A DNA stretch of 64,000 bases from Varanus komodoensis (GCF_004798865.1 NW_025336481.1:40519619-40583618); one strand, 5' to 3'; shown: positions 1 through 11,359, counted from the stretch's first letter. The notes: generated by a model not told the origin, from the letters alone. Made by a program: numbers and translations.

Positions 1-670
1 TGCCCAAGGACTCATTTCCCACTGTCCTTAATGCAGTCACCATAACAGTTCTGTCTCTAAGACCCTTCTACAGCAGTAACAGCAACCTCACCTTAACAAT
101 CACATACATCTATAAATGGCATTTGCAGCTCTCTCCCACTCAGCCTCAATGGGATCCAATGAGGAGCATTCTCCAGAAATCATATCCACAGCAGCCACAT
201 TAACTTAAAAAAAATCACTAAGCACTACTATGTTTCATGTAAATAATGTTCCCACACAAAGGTTTCCATTCAAGGTTCCTAGTATTTTAATAGCTCTAAG
301 GAGTAACAGCTGTGTCCCTGATATGCAATTTGTTCATTGCTGCCAAAGAAAAGCAGAATTGGCTTAAGGCCAACATCTGCTGAATAGTATAGCCAGCAAC
401 TGTCTCTTCTCAATAGGGTAGAAAATATATATAAAAATGCTTGCAAAATGTGGGGAAGTATTTTTATCAGCTCCATTTTGATGATGCCTTGAACAGCAAC
501 ACACAAACACAAGAAACAAAACATGCAGACTCTGCATATAGAATTTTTACTCAATTCAGTTGAGCTGCAAGTTGGGAGAAGACTCTTCAAAAGTGCAAGT
601 TTGTAATATTTTTATGGTAGTCTATTTTCAAGAGATTTTATCCCATAAACCAGCAACGAGTAGCTTAGCA
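1..670. other. Unique non-coding DNA, nothing recognised
   Basis: This is AT-leaning sequence with no repeat family, RNA gene or exon that I recognise. The longest open frame, on the minus strand at 279-590, is hydrophobic and cysteine-rich. It has no known motif and no splice-site or codon-bias support, so I do not call it. Confidence 0.5.
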
Positions 671-800
671 TTCTACAAGTTCCATCAGCCCCAGCCAGCA
701 AGGCCCATGGTCAGAGGCCATGAAAGCTCTGAACAGTTCAGAACATCTGAAACAGTTCAGAACATCTGGAATGAAGAGAACATCTGGAATGGACAGGTTG
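671..800. repeat. Palindromic MITE (family A), degraded copy
   Basis: The text CCATCAGCCCCAGCCAGCA at about 682-700 matches the left arm of a short near-palindromic repeat found repeatedly in this window. The phrase GAACATCTGGAATG is a diverged right arm. Between them an internal unit of about 19 bases (AACAGTTCAGAACATCTG, starting at 732 and 751) is tandemly duplicated, with a third partial unit near 778. The family looks like a non-autonomous DNA transposon, but no transposase is present and the superfamily is not clear. Confidence 0.5.
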
Positions 801-1695
801 CTTCTCTGCACCACAGACACTGAGGCAGTTCAAAGAATGATCCGAGACCTGAGCTCAAACACTGTCCTGTATACCAACCACAACCACTGCCTAAAGCATA
901 ATTTGTCAGTCCAAACAAAACAAAAACACCACAGTATAGGAACAAGGAATTGCTGCATGTTGAGGAGGAGAAGGAAGGAAAGAGGAAGCAAAGCATTCTG
1001 ACAGTGGGCAAGGAAGCACTCTTGCCACTGCTTCTAGAAACTTCACCGTTCAGTCTGCATTGCAGTGATACACACACTCCTACTAGCAGAGTATCTGTTT
1101 TCAGGAACTTCACCAAACATGCCCCTAAGAGCTTGCCAGAGCCCTTCTCCATGCCTTTCAAGTTTATTTATGCAGTCCATAACTAGACAATGCTGTTTCA
1201 TGATGTCAGAATTCTGGGCCACTCAATGAGGTTGATTTGCAACAGGTTCAAGAACAGGTGAACGAGAAAATGTCTTCACACAATCCATCATTGACTAGTG
1301 GAAGCTATTCTTTACAAAGCTTAGACCATGGATGGTGAACCCAAAGGCTGAACCTTGCAACCCAAGGCTGAATCTCATTTTGGAGAAATGCACAGGACCA
1401 TGTTGCAGTGCTGGGTAGACCGCAGCCAAACAGGCCTGGGCTAAGGGTACAAAAGATACCATCAAATTGTAGCTTGAAGCTCTTATTGGCAGTAAGTAAG
1501 CAGGTCGTAGGGCAGGTATTTCAACATTATAGAGGTGGGGGCAATTGCAAGAAATCTGGGAATTCACAAAATGATCAGAAGGTGGGTGCAGGCATGGAAC
1601 AGAGGTGAGACCATGGAATGGGGTGCAGCCATCTGGGAAACTGAATTTGGCCCCTAGAATTAGAGCCACATTAGAGCCTACACTTTGAGAAAGGC
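801..1695. other. Unique non-coding DNA
   Basis: I see no family-level similarity here. Overlapping open frames of 61-134 codons on both strands show low-complexity composition and no domain, and are best explained as chance. Confidence 0.45.
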
Positions 1696-1696
1696 C

Positions 1697-2540
1697 TCTT
1701 CATAACTATTACTAGCCATGGTAGCTAAATAATGCCCAGGTACTGAGAGGCAGTATAACAGATGCTGAAGTTAAAAAGGCTTTTTTTAATGAAAGTCTTT
1801 ATTATGTTAAAGCTGACCAGCTTGAGTGGCTTTGTGATATAAAAGGAGCATATTGCAGAAGTCAGAACAAAAGACACAAGCAAAGTTTGGGGGAACTTGG
1901 TTTAACGGGATGCTTTCCTTCCTTCCAAACCCCAAAGAGCTCGCCCCACCTTCAAGGGGGATCCCGCTGCTGATGCACCCAACGCATGGCATATCTGATA
2001 TTTCTCAGCTTATCCACCCTAGTAACCCAATGCTGTAGAATTGGATTAAAGATGCTACGTCCACCCCCAACCATCTCAGTTTGGCCCCAGAATCCTCTCT
2101 GAGAAGATGCGATTCCCAGTGTCTGCCTGGATTATCCGTGGGCCTCTTGGCAAGTCAGCTGAGAATTCCAGTCCCACTTCTACTTCTGAATCAGAGTCCA
2201 AGGCAACAGTCTTTGAAGGCTGTATTATGGGAGGCGTGGGCTCAATCTTTACAGCTGGGTTGCCAACACAGGAGAAACATCTGGACTTGCTGTGCACATC
2301 TGCAGTTACACTGAAGGATACACCCACTCCATAGTCAGAGCACCACTGAAACGCAGAGTGGAAACAGCTTTGTATCACAAGGAGGGGAAGTTTAACCTTC
2401 AGAAAGACCCCCCTTGGCTTCTCCATCCCCCAGCTACCCAATTTGTTTATCATGGGTAGTGCAACATACACTGCTGATCTTTTGAATAGCAACTTTCTGT
2501 TTACATTTGTCAAACTGCATATCTGAACCAACACTGAACA
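1697..2540 (-). mobile_element. Fossil LTR retroelement, 3' part with LTR-like end (Gypsy-like?)
   Basis: Read on the minus strand, an open stretch carries an acidic serine/aspartate motif (LDSDSEVEVGLEF, about 2200-2160). Such stretches occur near the 3' ends of squamate Gypsy-like elements, as far as I recall. It is followed downstream by a region with a polyadenylation signal (AATAAA as its complement at 1798-1803). That order, coding remnant then LTR-like polyadenylation region, fits the 3' end of an LTR element. The element is a broken fossil. No paired LTR or target duplication was identified, so the edges and the family are tentative. Confidence 0.33.
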
Positions 2541-3383
2541 GATGCTGCTTCAGGCAGGATAGCTGACTCTTATTTCCTGAAGCATGATCCAATTTAGTCA
2601 GAGAGAGAAATCGCTGTGGCCATTGCTAATATGTGGCTTATAAAAAACATCTTTGTCCTCAGTTCTGTTTCCCAGTAAGTACCCCAGGGTTCACACATAT
2701 AAACAGCATTCAGTTCGCATTTGCTCCACGTTTCCCTCCATCCCCAAAATACAGCCGTTCTTTTTCAGTTCCCTAGCTCATGCTAAAAGTAACTCATGCA
2801 AAAAGCGGATTTCTCCAGCCAGCAAAATTCCTGAAGCTAAGCAGACAGCCTCCTCCATTAATGATCCTTTCCTTATCTGCATGTAGGTTTTATTATTTAG
2901 TTGAAGAAACAGGTTTTACTGCTGTTTCTCCAACTTGATTTAACACTAGTTTCTTCTTCCTCACACTGAGCAATTCTGCTGCACAACCTTCTTCAGTAGT
3001 TCCTTGCTGTCATTTGCCAGATGTTTCTTAAAGAGGCCCTCCAACATCTCATTCAAAAAACAGGGAACAGGCACACCCTCCCTGTGCATCATTCCACACA
3101 AAGTGGGGAGGGTAGAGGTGAGAATAATCAACCACTTAAGCCCTGTTCATTTATCCGGACAAGGAATGGCTATTGTGCAACGCAGGTTCTGAAACTCTTC
3201 CAGGGCACCTCTCACAAGTAAGTGGAAGGCCAAAAATCTGACGGGCGAGGAGTCCATGAAGCAAGAGGGGGCAGCAAGCTGTGATTGGGAAAAGGGGGTG
3301 CGTGGGAGGCCTGGCACTTAGGATCCCACCTTAGGAGAGGAGTACGTGTGGGATTCCCTAATTACTGTAGAGAAGCTTTTCCC
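2541..3383. other. Unique non-coding DNA
   Basis: Pyrimidine-rich patches such as 2680-2760 and 2930-3000 are present, but I recognise no repeat family, RNA gene or exon. Confidence 0.45.
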
Positions 3384-3489
3384 ATCCAGGCAGCTGTTCT
3401 GGACTGGAACTCCCACAGCTTCTGACCATTGGCCATGCTGGCTGGGGCTGATGGGAGACGAAGTCCAAAGCATCTGGAGGGCAGCAGCA
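3384..3489. repeat. Palindromic MITE (family A), near-complete copy
   Basis: The left arm GGACTGGAACTCCCAC (about 3401-3416) pairs with the right arm GATGGGAGACGAAGTCC (about 3449-3465). The loop side contains CCATTGGCCATGCTGGCTGG, and the copy ends with CATCTGGAGGG. This is the best-preserved copy of the short inverted-repeat family in this window and serves as the reference for the others. The fold suggests a non-autonomous DNA transposon about 100-130 bp long. I could not identify a target-site duplication. Confidence 0.6.
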
Positions 3490-4825
3490 TGAGAAAAACC
3501 GAAGCGTGGCAATTAGGAGGGGATAAGTTAGGAAGTTTGCATCCAGTCCCGTTCCAGCACTGCATACATCAGCAAGGACCATCTCAAGAACAGACATGGT
3601 GGGATGCCTGCCAAGCTCCTACACCCAGCGAGGTTTCCTAGATTTGTCTCCCTCTTGACCTGCCTCTTGCTGGTGGTGTTGAGCAGGAAAAACAGTGGAC
3701 GCCCTCGTCTGCTTGCCCCCCGGGTCACTGTCCAGCAAGCAAGCGGAGAAGTAAGAGGAGCTGGTGGCGGTGAAGGGGAGCAGGTGGCCTTTCTGAGGGA
3801 GGAGAGGCCACTGCAGGGACCTGGCACGAGGGCCTGCAAAATCCTGAAACAGGCATATAATTTCTTCCTCAACTTCACTCCATCACTGCACTTGGGTTTA
3901 CATGCCGTCCAGGCTACGCAGCCCCATCCACATACCGCTCCAGTCAACTCATGCCTGAAGAGCCATGGAAAGGAGGCAGGAAGGAAGGGCCTGGGGGCAC
4001 TGCAGGAATTCAGTAGCCTGCTCTGCTTACCTGTCTACCTTTTTTCTCTCCTGTCCTGGATACAGTCCAGGCAGACACCCTGTCAGTCTGCCCGTGGCCA
4101 GCCATGCACCAAACTTAGAAGCAGCGACCCATATTCAGAGCTCGACCTTTAAGAGATGCAGTGATCCTCAGCCAGTCCCCTCTCACACATCCTGAAACTC
4201 ACAATGGATTGGCATGAGATAGGAGCCAAGTCTAATTCCAACAGGAGTGGGATAGCCCATCTTATTTCTATCTATATCAGGGTAGAGATCCACAGGTATC
4301 GATACGCAACAAAATGACTCAGCTGAGGGAGCCGGATAATATGCCCAAGGCCCCGGGAGCCAAATCTGATTCTCCAGAGTCACTAGGCAGCCCCGCTGCC
4401 TTTTCCTGGCCTCACCCCTTCCCTCCAGTCACGAATCATTTGCTGCTTTCCTGGCTTTCATGCTGTTTTCTCCCCTCCTTTCTAAAAGTGCCTCCACAAA
4501 AGCTTAGTTATTGGGGCTAAGAATTTTGTTGGCCTTTTTGATTTTTGGCCCTGCCCCCTTTGCCTCTAGTATCACTCATCACTGGAATGGAGCCCTGGAA
4601 AGGGGTGTTCAAAATGAAATTTGCCCCCAAAAGGAAAGAGGTTCTGCACCACTGATACAGTTGCCCATGATGCCCAAGAGTTGTTTTCTTCCATTTGGTG
4701 ATACAGTGCATGCATTTGTACAGAGGATTTGTGGCACCTCCAGCTAAAAAAGAGGCGAAAGGATCAAGGAGCAGAGGGTGGAAAAGTCTCCACCAATACT
4801 TTTCAGAGTAGGCAAAACTAGACTT
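3490..4825. other. Unique, moderately GC-rich DNA; longest ORF judged spurious
   Basis: A 182-codon open frame on the plus strand spans 3604-4152. Its product is rich in Leu, Ser, Arg and Gly and has an N-terminal hydrophobic run, but no family motif. The opposite strand is also largely open across part of it, which is usual where stop codons are scarce by composition. I do not call a gene. No repeat family was recognised in the rest. Confidence 0.45.
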
Positions 4826-4932
4826 AATCCTCTGCATGTTCAGACAGAAAAAAGCACTCCATAGCATGCTGGGATTTGCTCAGAGTTGCAGGACTTTTCT
4901 TTGTCTAAATAGGCATAAGACTGTACTATTAA
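4826..4932. repeat. MITE family B (TGTTTAGACAGAA inverted-repeat type)
   Basis: The left end ATCCTCTGCATGTTCAGACA and the right end TTTGTCTAAATAGGCATAAG are inverted relative to each other. The centre holds CATGCTGGGATTTG. The same terminal motif occurs twice near 17.5-17.85 kb, so this is a dispersed family of short inverted-repeat elements with no coding capacity. It abuts a tRNA-derived SINE on its right side. Confidence 0.55.
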
Positions 4933-5066
4933 TGGAACAATAATCTGACAGCAGCTCTCCTATATTTCATTCTAGCAAAGTTCTCTTTCAGCCTTGCTGC
5001 TTTTTAAAACTGAAAATGCTAAGGACCTTCCCTTGCAAGCTTGCCCTCTACCACTGAGTAATATTT
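4933..5066 (-). repeat. tRNA-derived SINE (CTCAGTGGTAGAG head)
   Basis: On the minus strand the copy begins with ACTCAGTGGTAGAGGGCAAG, which matches the A-box region of a tRNA-derived SINE head common in squamates. It continues with AAGGTCC and a body containing GGAGAGCTGCTGTCAGATTA, the expected order for that family. The B-box part is eroded. The copy is non-functional and 3' truncated where it meets the neighbouring MITE. Confidence 0.55.
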
Positions 5067-5120
5067 TTGCCATAATAGCACCGTCCCTGAAGGTCACATC
5101 AGCTTTGGTTCATGTGTGAA

Positions 5121-5385
5121 TTGGAGATTTGAAGGTGGCAACATCACCTGTGGAAAATCCATCTTTCGACTCATCCTCCATCTTTTGACAAAAGGATCAT
5201 GTTAGCAATGGATAGTCTCTCATCACCACTGAGTAAAGGGTGAGTGCTCCATAAAGAAACACAATATCATCTGCAATTGATCCAAGGAAATGAGAAAGAA
5301 GCAGCTGAAATACATAGACAGTCATACAGAGGCAAAGCCTTGACCGAACCATGCCCGTATCCTGATTGTGTAAATCAAGAGGGAT
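5121..5385 (-). repeat. Dispersed repeat of unknown family, copy 1
   Basis: The reverse complement of this segment aligns over about 250 bases with 18215-18466, with scattered substitutions and very few length differences. Shared stretches include GATGATATTGTGTTTCTTTA and GTGGTGATGAGAGACTATCC. The same reading frame is largely open in both copies, with shared peptides ADDIVFLYGAL and YSVVMRDYPLLT, but I cannot match these to a known protein. Unlike the other copy, this one is not followed by a BovB tail. It may be an unrecognised transposon segment, part of a non-autonomous RTE derivative, or a duplicated host fragment. Confidence 0.7.
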
Positions 5386-5450
5386 AGTCATCTGTTTTCC
5401 GCAGCTAAAGCATCAGCTTTTAAATGCAAAGCTAACTGAGTTAAACTATC

Positions 5451-6671
5451 CTTCTCAGATGGCTGTCCAGTTGCATCTCAATGCCTCCAGTGTGGAAGAG
5501 CCCACCAACTCCCTAGAAAATTGATCCCATTCCCATACTGCTTTTAACAGTCAGGAAGTTCTTCCTGATGCCCAGCTGGAATCAGGCTTTCTGTAACTTG
5601 AGCCCATTATTCCATGTCTGGCACTCCTGGGTGAGAGAAGAGATCCTGGCCTTCCTCTGAGTGGGAGCCTTTCAAGGACTTCCTTTAGTCTTCTCTTCTT
5701 GAGACTAAACATGCCCAGATCTTTTAATCTGTTCTCATGGGGCTTTGTTTCCTGGATCGTCTTTGTTGCCCTCCTCTGAACCCTTTCCAACTTGTCTGCA
5801 TCTTTCTTGAAGTGGGTTGGCCAGAACTGGACACAGGACTCCAGTCCTGAACAAAGGGGAACTGGTTCATCACATGATTTGGAAGTGATGCTTCTATTAA
5901 TGCAGCCAAAACCAGCACCTGCCCTTTTTGCAACCACATTGTTGACTCATATGCAGCTTGTGATCCACAACAGTTCCAAGATCCTTTTCACTTGCAGCAT
6001 TGTTAAGCCAAGGATCCCCCCACTTGTAGTGAAGCATTTGATTTCTTCTTTCTTAGGTGCAGAACTTGGCATTTGCCCCTATTGAATTTCATTCTGTTGT
6101 TTTCGCCCCAGCACTCCAACTTCTCAAGATCACCTTGAATCTTCTTTCTATCTTCCAGGGTATTAGCTATTCCACCCAGTTTTGTGTCATCTGCAAATCT
6201 GATAGTTGTCCCCTGCACTTCCTCATCCAGACCATTAATAAACATGTTGAAGGGCACTGAGCCCAGGACTGAACCCTGCAGTGCCCCGCTTGCTACCCCT
6301 CCCCAGGTTGAGAAGGTGCCACTGAGGAGCACTCTTGGAGTCCGAGTCTGTAGCCAACCGTGGACCCATCCAATCATTGTTCCATCTAGCCCACTTTCAG
6401 CTAGTTTGCTAATGAAAATATCACGGGGCACTTTGTGAAAAGCTTTATTAAAGTCAAGATAGATTATGCCCACAGCAGTCCCACAGTCCATCATGGAGGT
6501 TACCCAATCAAAAAATGAAATCAGATTAATCTGGCAGGATTTGTTCTTGAGAAATCCATGTTGGCTTCTAGTCATCATTCCATTGTTTTCAAAGTGTTTA
6601 CAGACTGACTGCTTTATAGTTTGCTCCAGAATTTTCCCAGCCCAATGTCTGATATCTTGTGTCAGCAGCAC
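5451..6671 (-). mobile_element. CR1 LINE: ORF2 reverse transcriptase to near the 3' end
   Basis: The minus strand encodes the C-terminal two thirds of a CR1-type reverse transcriptase. Visible pieces are TRSQHGFLKNKSC, YLDFNKAFHKVP, a diverged LQGSVLGSVPFNMFINGLDE and the catalytic FADDTKLGG (complement of about 6172-6199). The KFNRGKCQVLHL motif follows. A second frame over 5551-5937 carries the 3' domain with ERVQRRATKTIQE and LGMFSLKKRRLKE. The frame change, replacement of the conserved P before QGS, and the missing endonuclease show that it is dead. The copy stops short of the usual CR1 terminus. It is continuous upstream with a CR1 ORF1-like piece. Confidence 0.88.
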
Positions 6672-6950
6672 CTTTGTAGAAAGGCACTCAGTTGGAGTAT
6701 TTTTCTTTCCCTGTCTGTTCCTCCTCCAGGAACTGGAAGGGTTGAGGAGAAAACTATCTGGGCCCCAAAGTTCTTGATTTTCCTCCCTAAAGCTTCAAAG
6801 TCTGACATAATTCCTTCAAAGCTCCTCTTGGCAGTTATTTGTTCCCACATGTATAAGAAGGAAAGGATACGTGTCACGGGGCTGTATGAGCCTTGCCAAT
6901 CTTTCAGTTATATCACTAATCTGCTCTCCGGGGAGAGAGTATACTTGTGT
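6672..6950 (-). mobile_element. CR1 LINE: ORF1 SGNH-esterase-like fragment joined to the RT
   Basis: On the minus strand the frames give ISDITERLARL, then LLIHVGTNN and then DFEALGRKIKNFGAQIVFSS, followed by a GGGTDRERKILQL segment. This matches the SGNH-hydrolase (esterase) domain known from CR1 ORF1, with HVGTNN at the family's conserved GxND block. A frameshift separates the block from the downstream part. The piece runs directly into the RT segment, so the end of ORF1, the whole endonuclease and the RT N-terminus are missing. It is probably an internally deleted CR1 copy, although side-by-side insertions of two truncated copies cannot be excluded. Confidence 0.68.
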
Positions 6951-7560
6951 CTCAATGAGTTTAGGATACAAATTGGGCCTAAGATTAGATTGCTCTCAAC
7001 ATTTCATCAGAACTGGTTGAACAATATGGCTGTAAGGGAATTCATATGCAGCTAAGGATCCACCATCTTGTCTGTCACCCTAGCTAAAGGGTATCACTTG
7101 GGGTCAGACAGAGTCAGTTTCAGCAGGCCAGAAAACATTACAGAAAAGCAACATCTAAGCTTGAGAAGTCTCCCTGACCTCCAGGTTCTGCTTGCACAGT
7201 CCTGGACAAGACTCCTGGTGAGCTAAAAAGATAAGTTGAATCGCAACCCAGAAAGAACATAGAAAGAGACAGAGCAAGTCGGAAGGGTCTCCTGGGCAAT
7301 CTAGTCTAAGACGAGAAAGGGAAAGGAAGAGGAACTTTGGGTCTCTTGCAAAAGGAAAAAAAATGAAATATAAATATGGCAACAAAATAGTGGGTACACA
7401 AAAGCCTACCGCAAAATACAGAAGCCACTCACTCTTCCCATAGCTAACACCTCTTCCATTTCCAACCAGAAACTCTCACAGCAGCAGGACAATAAAGAAA
7501 TATGCAGCTGTGCATATGTTGCACATGAAAGCTCAGAAAAAGCCTTTAAAAATTAGCCAA
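6951..7560. other. Unassigned DNA, possibly a further CR1 remnant at its left side
   Basis: The first 100-150 bases may continue the CR1 ORF1 remnant, but no motif can be pinned down. The rest is purine-rich on the plus strand and has no recognised family or gene. Confidence 0.35.
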
Positions 7561-7770
7561 AAGGTGCATGCCAGGTATTGATGTAAGAAGAACAAGGTCT
7601 TAAGCTTTGTGCTCAAAGGAAGGTTCACCTCCCCGGGGAGGAATTGGCAGACTAACTTTCCAACGTCACTGTTAGGACTGAACTCCCTTCTGTCTTCTTA
7701 CACTTTTATGTCAGCACATTAGATGTCGTGCAAATGACATGATCATCCAAGCTCCTCACGCTAAGCTTCC
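7561..7770. repeat. Direct-repeat pair of unknown family, copy 1
   Basis: This segment aligns in the same orientation with 9254-9467. Shared text includes GAACAAGGTCTTA, GGTTCACCTC and GACTAACTT, followed by matching order through CACTT(T/G)TATGT and AAGCTTCC. The divergence is substantial, so the duplication is old. It could be two members of an unlisted interspersed family or an old local duplication. A terminal-repeat role is also possible, but no element between them supports it. Confidence 0.6.
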
Positions 7771-8361
7771 GGGCCCCAGGGGGTGGGGGAGCAGTGACTA
7801 ATAGGCCACGTAGTAGTTCTAGGAAGCTGGCTCTTGTAGTCATTACTCATGCTGGCTTTTAAATGCCACGGGTAAGTGTATCTTCCATCACAGTAAGTGG
7901 CTGCCGTTGAGCAACTCCCACGCCAAGTCGGGCTGCCATTAAATGGGGCTGCTCCTTGGCTTGCAGAAAGTCAGCATCTTGCAGTAACCACTGAGCCTGC
8001 AGTGAGGAAATGCACAGGGAGAATGCATTGATGCAAAGAAGGGATCCTTGACCATCCCTTGCTGGCACTCGGTCTTCGTCACTCCGTGTAGCTACAAATA
8101 ATACACTTCACTGACTGAGCCAATGACTGGTTTTCAGGCACAGGACAGACCTGCACCCTCGCTGCAGGGCTCCCTGCTGCTACCCTCATAGAATGCATGA
8201 AGTTACCTTTCGACATGGGTGCAAAGAATGCACATTGCAGGCTGCACAGAGCCAGCAAGCATTTATGGCGGCCCTCCACACCTGCCCTCCACCACCTGCC
8301 CTGGCAATGGCACTGCCTGGAGTTCCCCATGCTGGCAAGGGAATCGCTTCCCTCATCTTCC
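7771..8361. other. Unique non-coding DNA between repeats
   Basis: No family was recognised. Open frames of 69-94 codons on both strands have no motif. Confidence 0.4.
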
Positions 8362-8928
8362 AAATCATGAGAAGTAGTAGTTCCTCTATACTCCTCACTA
8401 GTCAGACCTCATCTGGAACACCGTGTCCAGTTCTGGGCACCAAGGTTTAAGAAAGATGCAGGAAAACTAGGAAGGGTCCAGCAGAGGGTAACAAAAATGA
8501 TCCAGGGTTTGGAAACTGCCCCATGAGGAGAGACGGAGAGAACTGGGCATGTTCAGCCTTGAGAAGAGAAAGCTGAGGGGGGATATGGGATCCCTCTATA
8601 AGAACCTCAAAGGCTGTCACAGCATGGAAGGTCAAGACCTCTTCTTGCTGTTGCCAGAGTGTAAGACATGGAATAATCAATTCAAGTTGCGACAACCCAG
8701 ATTCAGGCTGGGCATCAGGAAAAGCTTCCTCACTGTCAGAGCAATACGACAGTGGGACCAGCTGCTCAGAGAGGTGGAGGGCTCTCCCACACTAGAGACA
8801 TTCAGAAAGAAACTGGGCAGCCATCTGAGTGGGAGGGTGGAACATGGTGTCCTGCAACAGCAGGGTGTTGGACTCGATGGTCTTCATGGCCCCTTCCAAC
8901 TGTACTGTTCTATGATTCTATGATCGCC
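8362..8928 (+). mobile_element. CR1 LINE 3' end, 5' truncated
   Basis: The copy starts in the conserved stretch around CCGTGTCCAGTTCTGGGCAC and continues through AGGGTCCAGCAGAGGGTAAC. Its last coding part reads MFSLEKRKLRGDMGSLYKNLKG and later RKSFLTVRAIRQWDQLL. It ends at the diagnostic CR1 terminus of short direct repeats, TTCTATGATTCTATGATC (about 8908-8925). The 5' truncation and intact terminus are the usual outcome of target-primed reverse transcription. Its orientation is opposite to the CR1 copy 2 kb upstream. Confidence 0.88.
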
Positions 8929-9253
8929 AGTCTCTGATGAGCGGCCTCCAGGACTCCCTTGTGAACACTAGCAAGGGAATCTCCAGGTGCTTGTGTGGTC
9001 CTTTAGTAGTACCCAAGATAGTCCCTGGGGCCAAAGAAGTTTTGCACCCCTGCCTGGCTCCATGTTAGACTCTGGAGAGTTTCTACCAGTCAGAGCAAGC
9101 AAAGGTGCGGAGGTGTTACCTGCTCACCCTCTGTATGGGAGATGTCCCAACATGAACTTGGGCCAACTGCAAGCAAAGAGTGCACTCTGTTCCCAAGCCA
9201 TGGACCCTTTCCCACATTTGATTTGCACATTTTGAAATGTTTATTCAACTGGG
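8929..9253. other. Unique non-coding DNA
   Basis: This is the spacer between the CR1 end and the second member of the direct-repeat pair. I see no further structure in it. Confidence 0.4.
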
Positions 9254-9467
9254 CCAGATGCCAGGCATGACCAGGTAAGGGGAACAAGGTCTTAGCTTGG
9301 AGCGCAAAGGAATGTGATGTGGGTTCACCTCTCCAGGAGGGCACCAGTGGACTAACTTCCCCAGATCAGTTTTGAAACTAAATGCCTTCGTCTCAGCTTG
9401 CACTTGTATGTTAACAGATTGGATGTAGTTGCAATGCCATGACCTCTGTAGCTCCCCAAGCTTCCTA
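9254..9467. repeat. Direct-repeat pair of unknown family, copy 2
   Basis: This matches 7561-7770 in the same orientation with the same order of blocks: ATGCCAGG, GAACAAGGTCTTA, GGTTCACCTC, GACTAACTT and AAGCTTCC. The two members lie about 1.7 kb apart on either side of the plus-strand CR1 end. The family is unknown. Confidence 0.6.
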
Positions 9468-11359
9468 AAATAACTTTCTAATAAAAACTGAATTGAATTT
9501 TATTAACATTTCAACAGTATTTTGCTTTAAAATGGCTTGGGAAAGGAGGGAAGGGGACAGAAAGTGAAAGGGAAAAACAAAAGGTTTGAGACAAAGTGAA
9601 AAACACAATGTAGATCTGCAGATGTCAACCTGGAGAAACTTCACTCGTTAAAGAATAAAGTTGGCAATGCATTTAAAAGAGGAAAAAACTGGCTAATGAG
9701 AAGCAAAGGCCAAGCGGAAGCAAGCACACATGAGGTCTAGCGCACACACAGAGAAAGATTTCTGTCCTGAGTAAAGCCAGAGCATACGAGCTTGAGCTCG
9801 TGGCTTGACCAGTCAGACCGGTCAAACGCAGCACCAAAGCCATGAGAAGGAGGCTTCGGATGGGGCCAGATGAGGACGTACAGCTCTAGGATGGAGGTGG
9901 CAGATGGTTTGCTGCAAGTGTTTAGCTCTGTGAAATATGGAGATACACAACTCAAAAACATACGAGTGGGTTCATTTCCTTGTTGTTTTATCGAAAGTAC
10001 ATCTGTTCACACCTCCAGAGCCCTGAAGAATGACTGCAAAGACATGGGTGTGATCAACAAGTAGGTGAAATTTTCTTTTAATTCAGGGGAGGGTGCTCCC
10101 AACTCAGCAATGCATTCTGGGAGTTGGGAGCTGGACATACCCTCAGGCAGGTGGGAGTCATACGGTACGGCCTTGGTGGGATGGTGTGGAAACTGGAAAG
10201 GGAGAGGGGAAATGGACCTACCAGTGAAGAGGATGGGGAGATAAAGGGGTGTGGTGCAGGCAGCAGGAGAAGGAGGGCATGGGCTGAGAATAAAAGGATA
10301 TGGAGAGAGAGAAATGGGCGGCTGGCAGGAGACGAGGGGCAGACTGCATGGTCACACACGGGGTGTGCATGGACACACACACGCTATGTCAGCCCAAGGA
10401 AATCAGATCTTCTTGAATGCACACGAGTTTCCCCCAAAACCACCATCCAGTCATTATAAAACCCACAAATTGCATCTGTCCAAAAGAACAGATGAGCCAT
10501 AAAAACCACAGATCTGGAATACAAAAAAGTGGTTGCAGACCAATTGGTCACTTAGCAACCCAACGGTGTTTGCTTTGGATGCTATCACTGGAAAGATTTT
10601 TGGTTGTCTTGCTTTTAATGAAGTACCATGAGTAAATACTGCATGCTGCAAAAGCGAGTGGGAAATGATACACACTCACTTCCTACATTAACTCCGTTTT
10701 TACACAAGAAGTATTTGCAGGCAGGGAATGGTAGCGACTGCAACTTTGTTGATGTTGTGTACTTGGTGTCGTGCACATGTGTGTTTTTCGAAGCCCAGGT
10801 TCCTGCAAAGTTCAGCAACAAGTCCAAGAGCTATGCTTAATTAATGACAAGTCTGGGTCATGGCGTGGAAGATGCCAAGTTCATCTATTTATAACATGCA
10901 ATAACGACGCACGTCCATTTCCAACCTACTTGAAGCTTTCAGAGCACTGAGGTCAGAAGGTGAAGGAGGAATTAGCACACACTTTGTAGAGTACCAGAGA
11001 CATATAAAAGAACAAGAATGGATTATGCTTGTCAGAATGGCTACATGCTAAGTGAAACTTACTTTGAGAGAAGGCAAACGCACTTTTTCTAAATAAATAT
11101 GGGCACTGATGATATGGCTAAGTGCTCTCCAATGCTCCCAAAAGAAGGAAATTTCAAAGCAGGTTATAACAGGAACTGGGTGCAATGCTAAAACATAGTA
11201 CAGCAGTGTGCACGTACACAGCTGTCAGTTTCAGGCTCATGTGCTCCTCCAACTCTTCACTTTCTCTGGTGAGCCTGTGAGGAAATAGGAAGATCCTGGT
11301 TCTGTTTAACAACTAACCGTGGTTACTCACTTTGTACCAGCCAGACAAGCCATGGTTAT
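9468..11359. other. Unique non-coding DNA with a purine-rich stretch
   Basis: Positions 10150-10340 are strongly purine-rich on the plus strand. Several overlapping frames stay open there purely from composition (for example 10124-10459). An AT-rich block lies at about 9480-9560. I recognise no transposable element family or gene. Confidence 0.45.

Noticed and set aside
3604-4152. 182-codon open frame, plus strand
   Set aside because: Low-complexity, compositionally biased product without any domain. Opposing frames are also open, and there is no splice or codon evidence.
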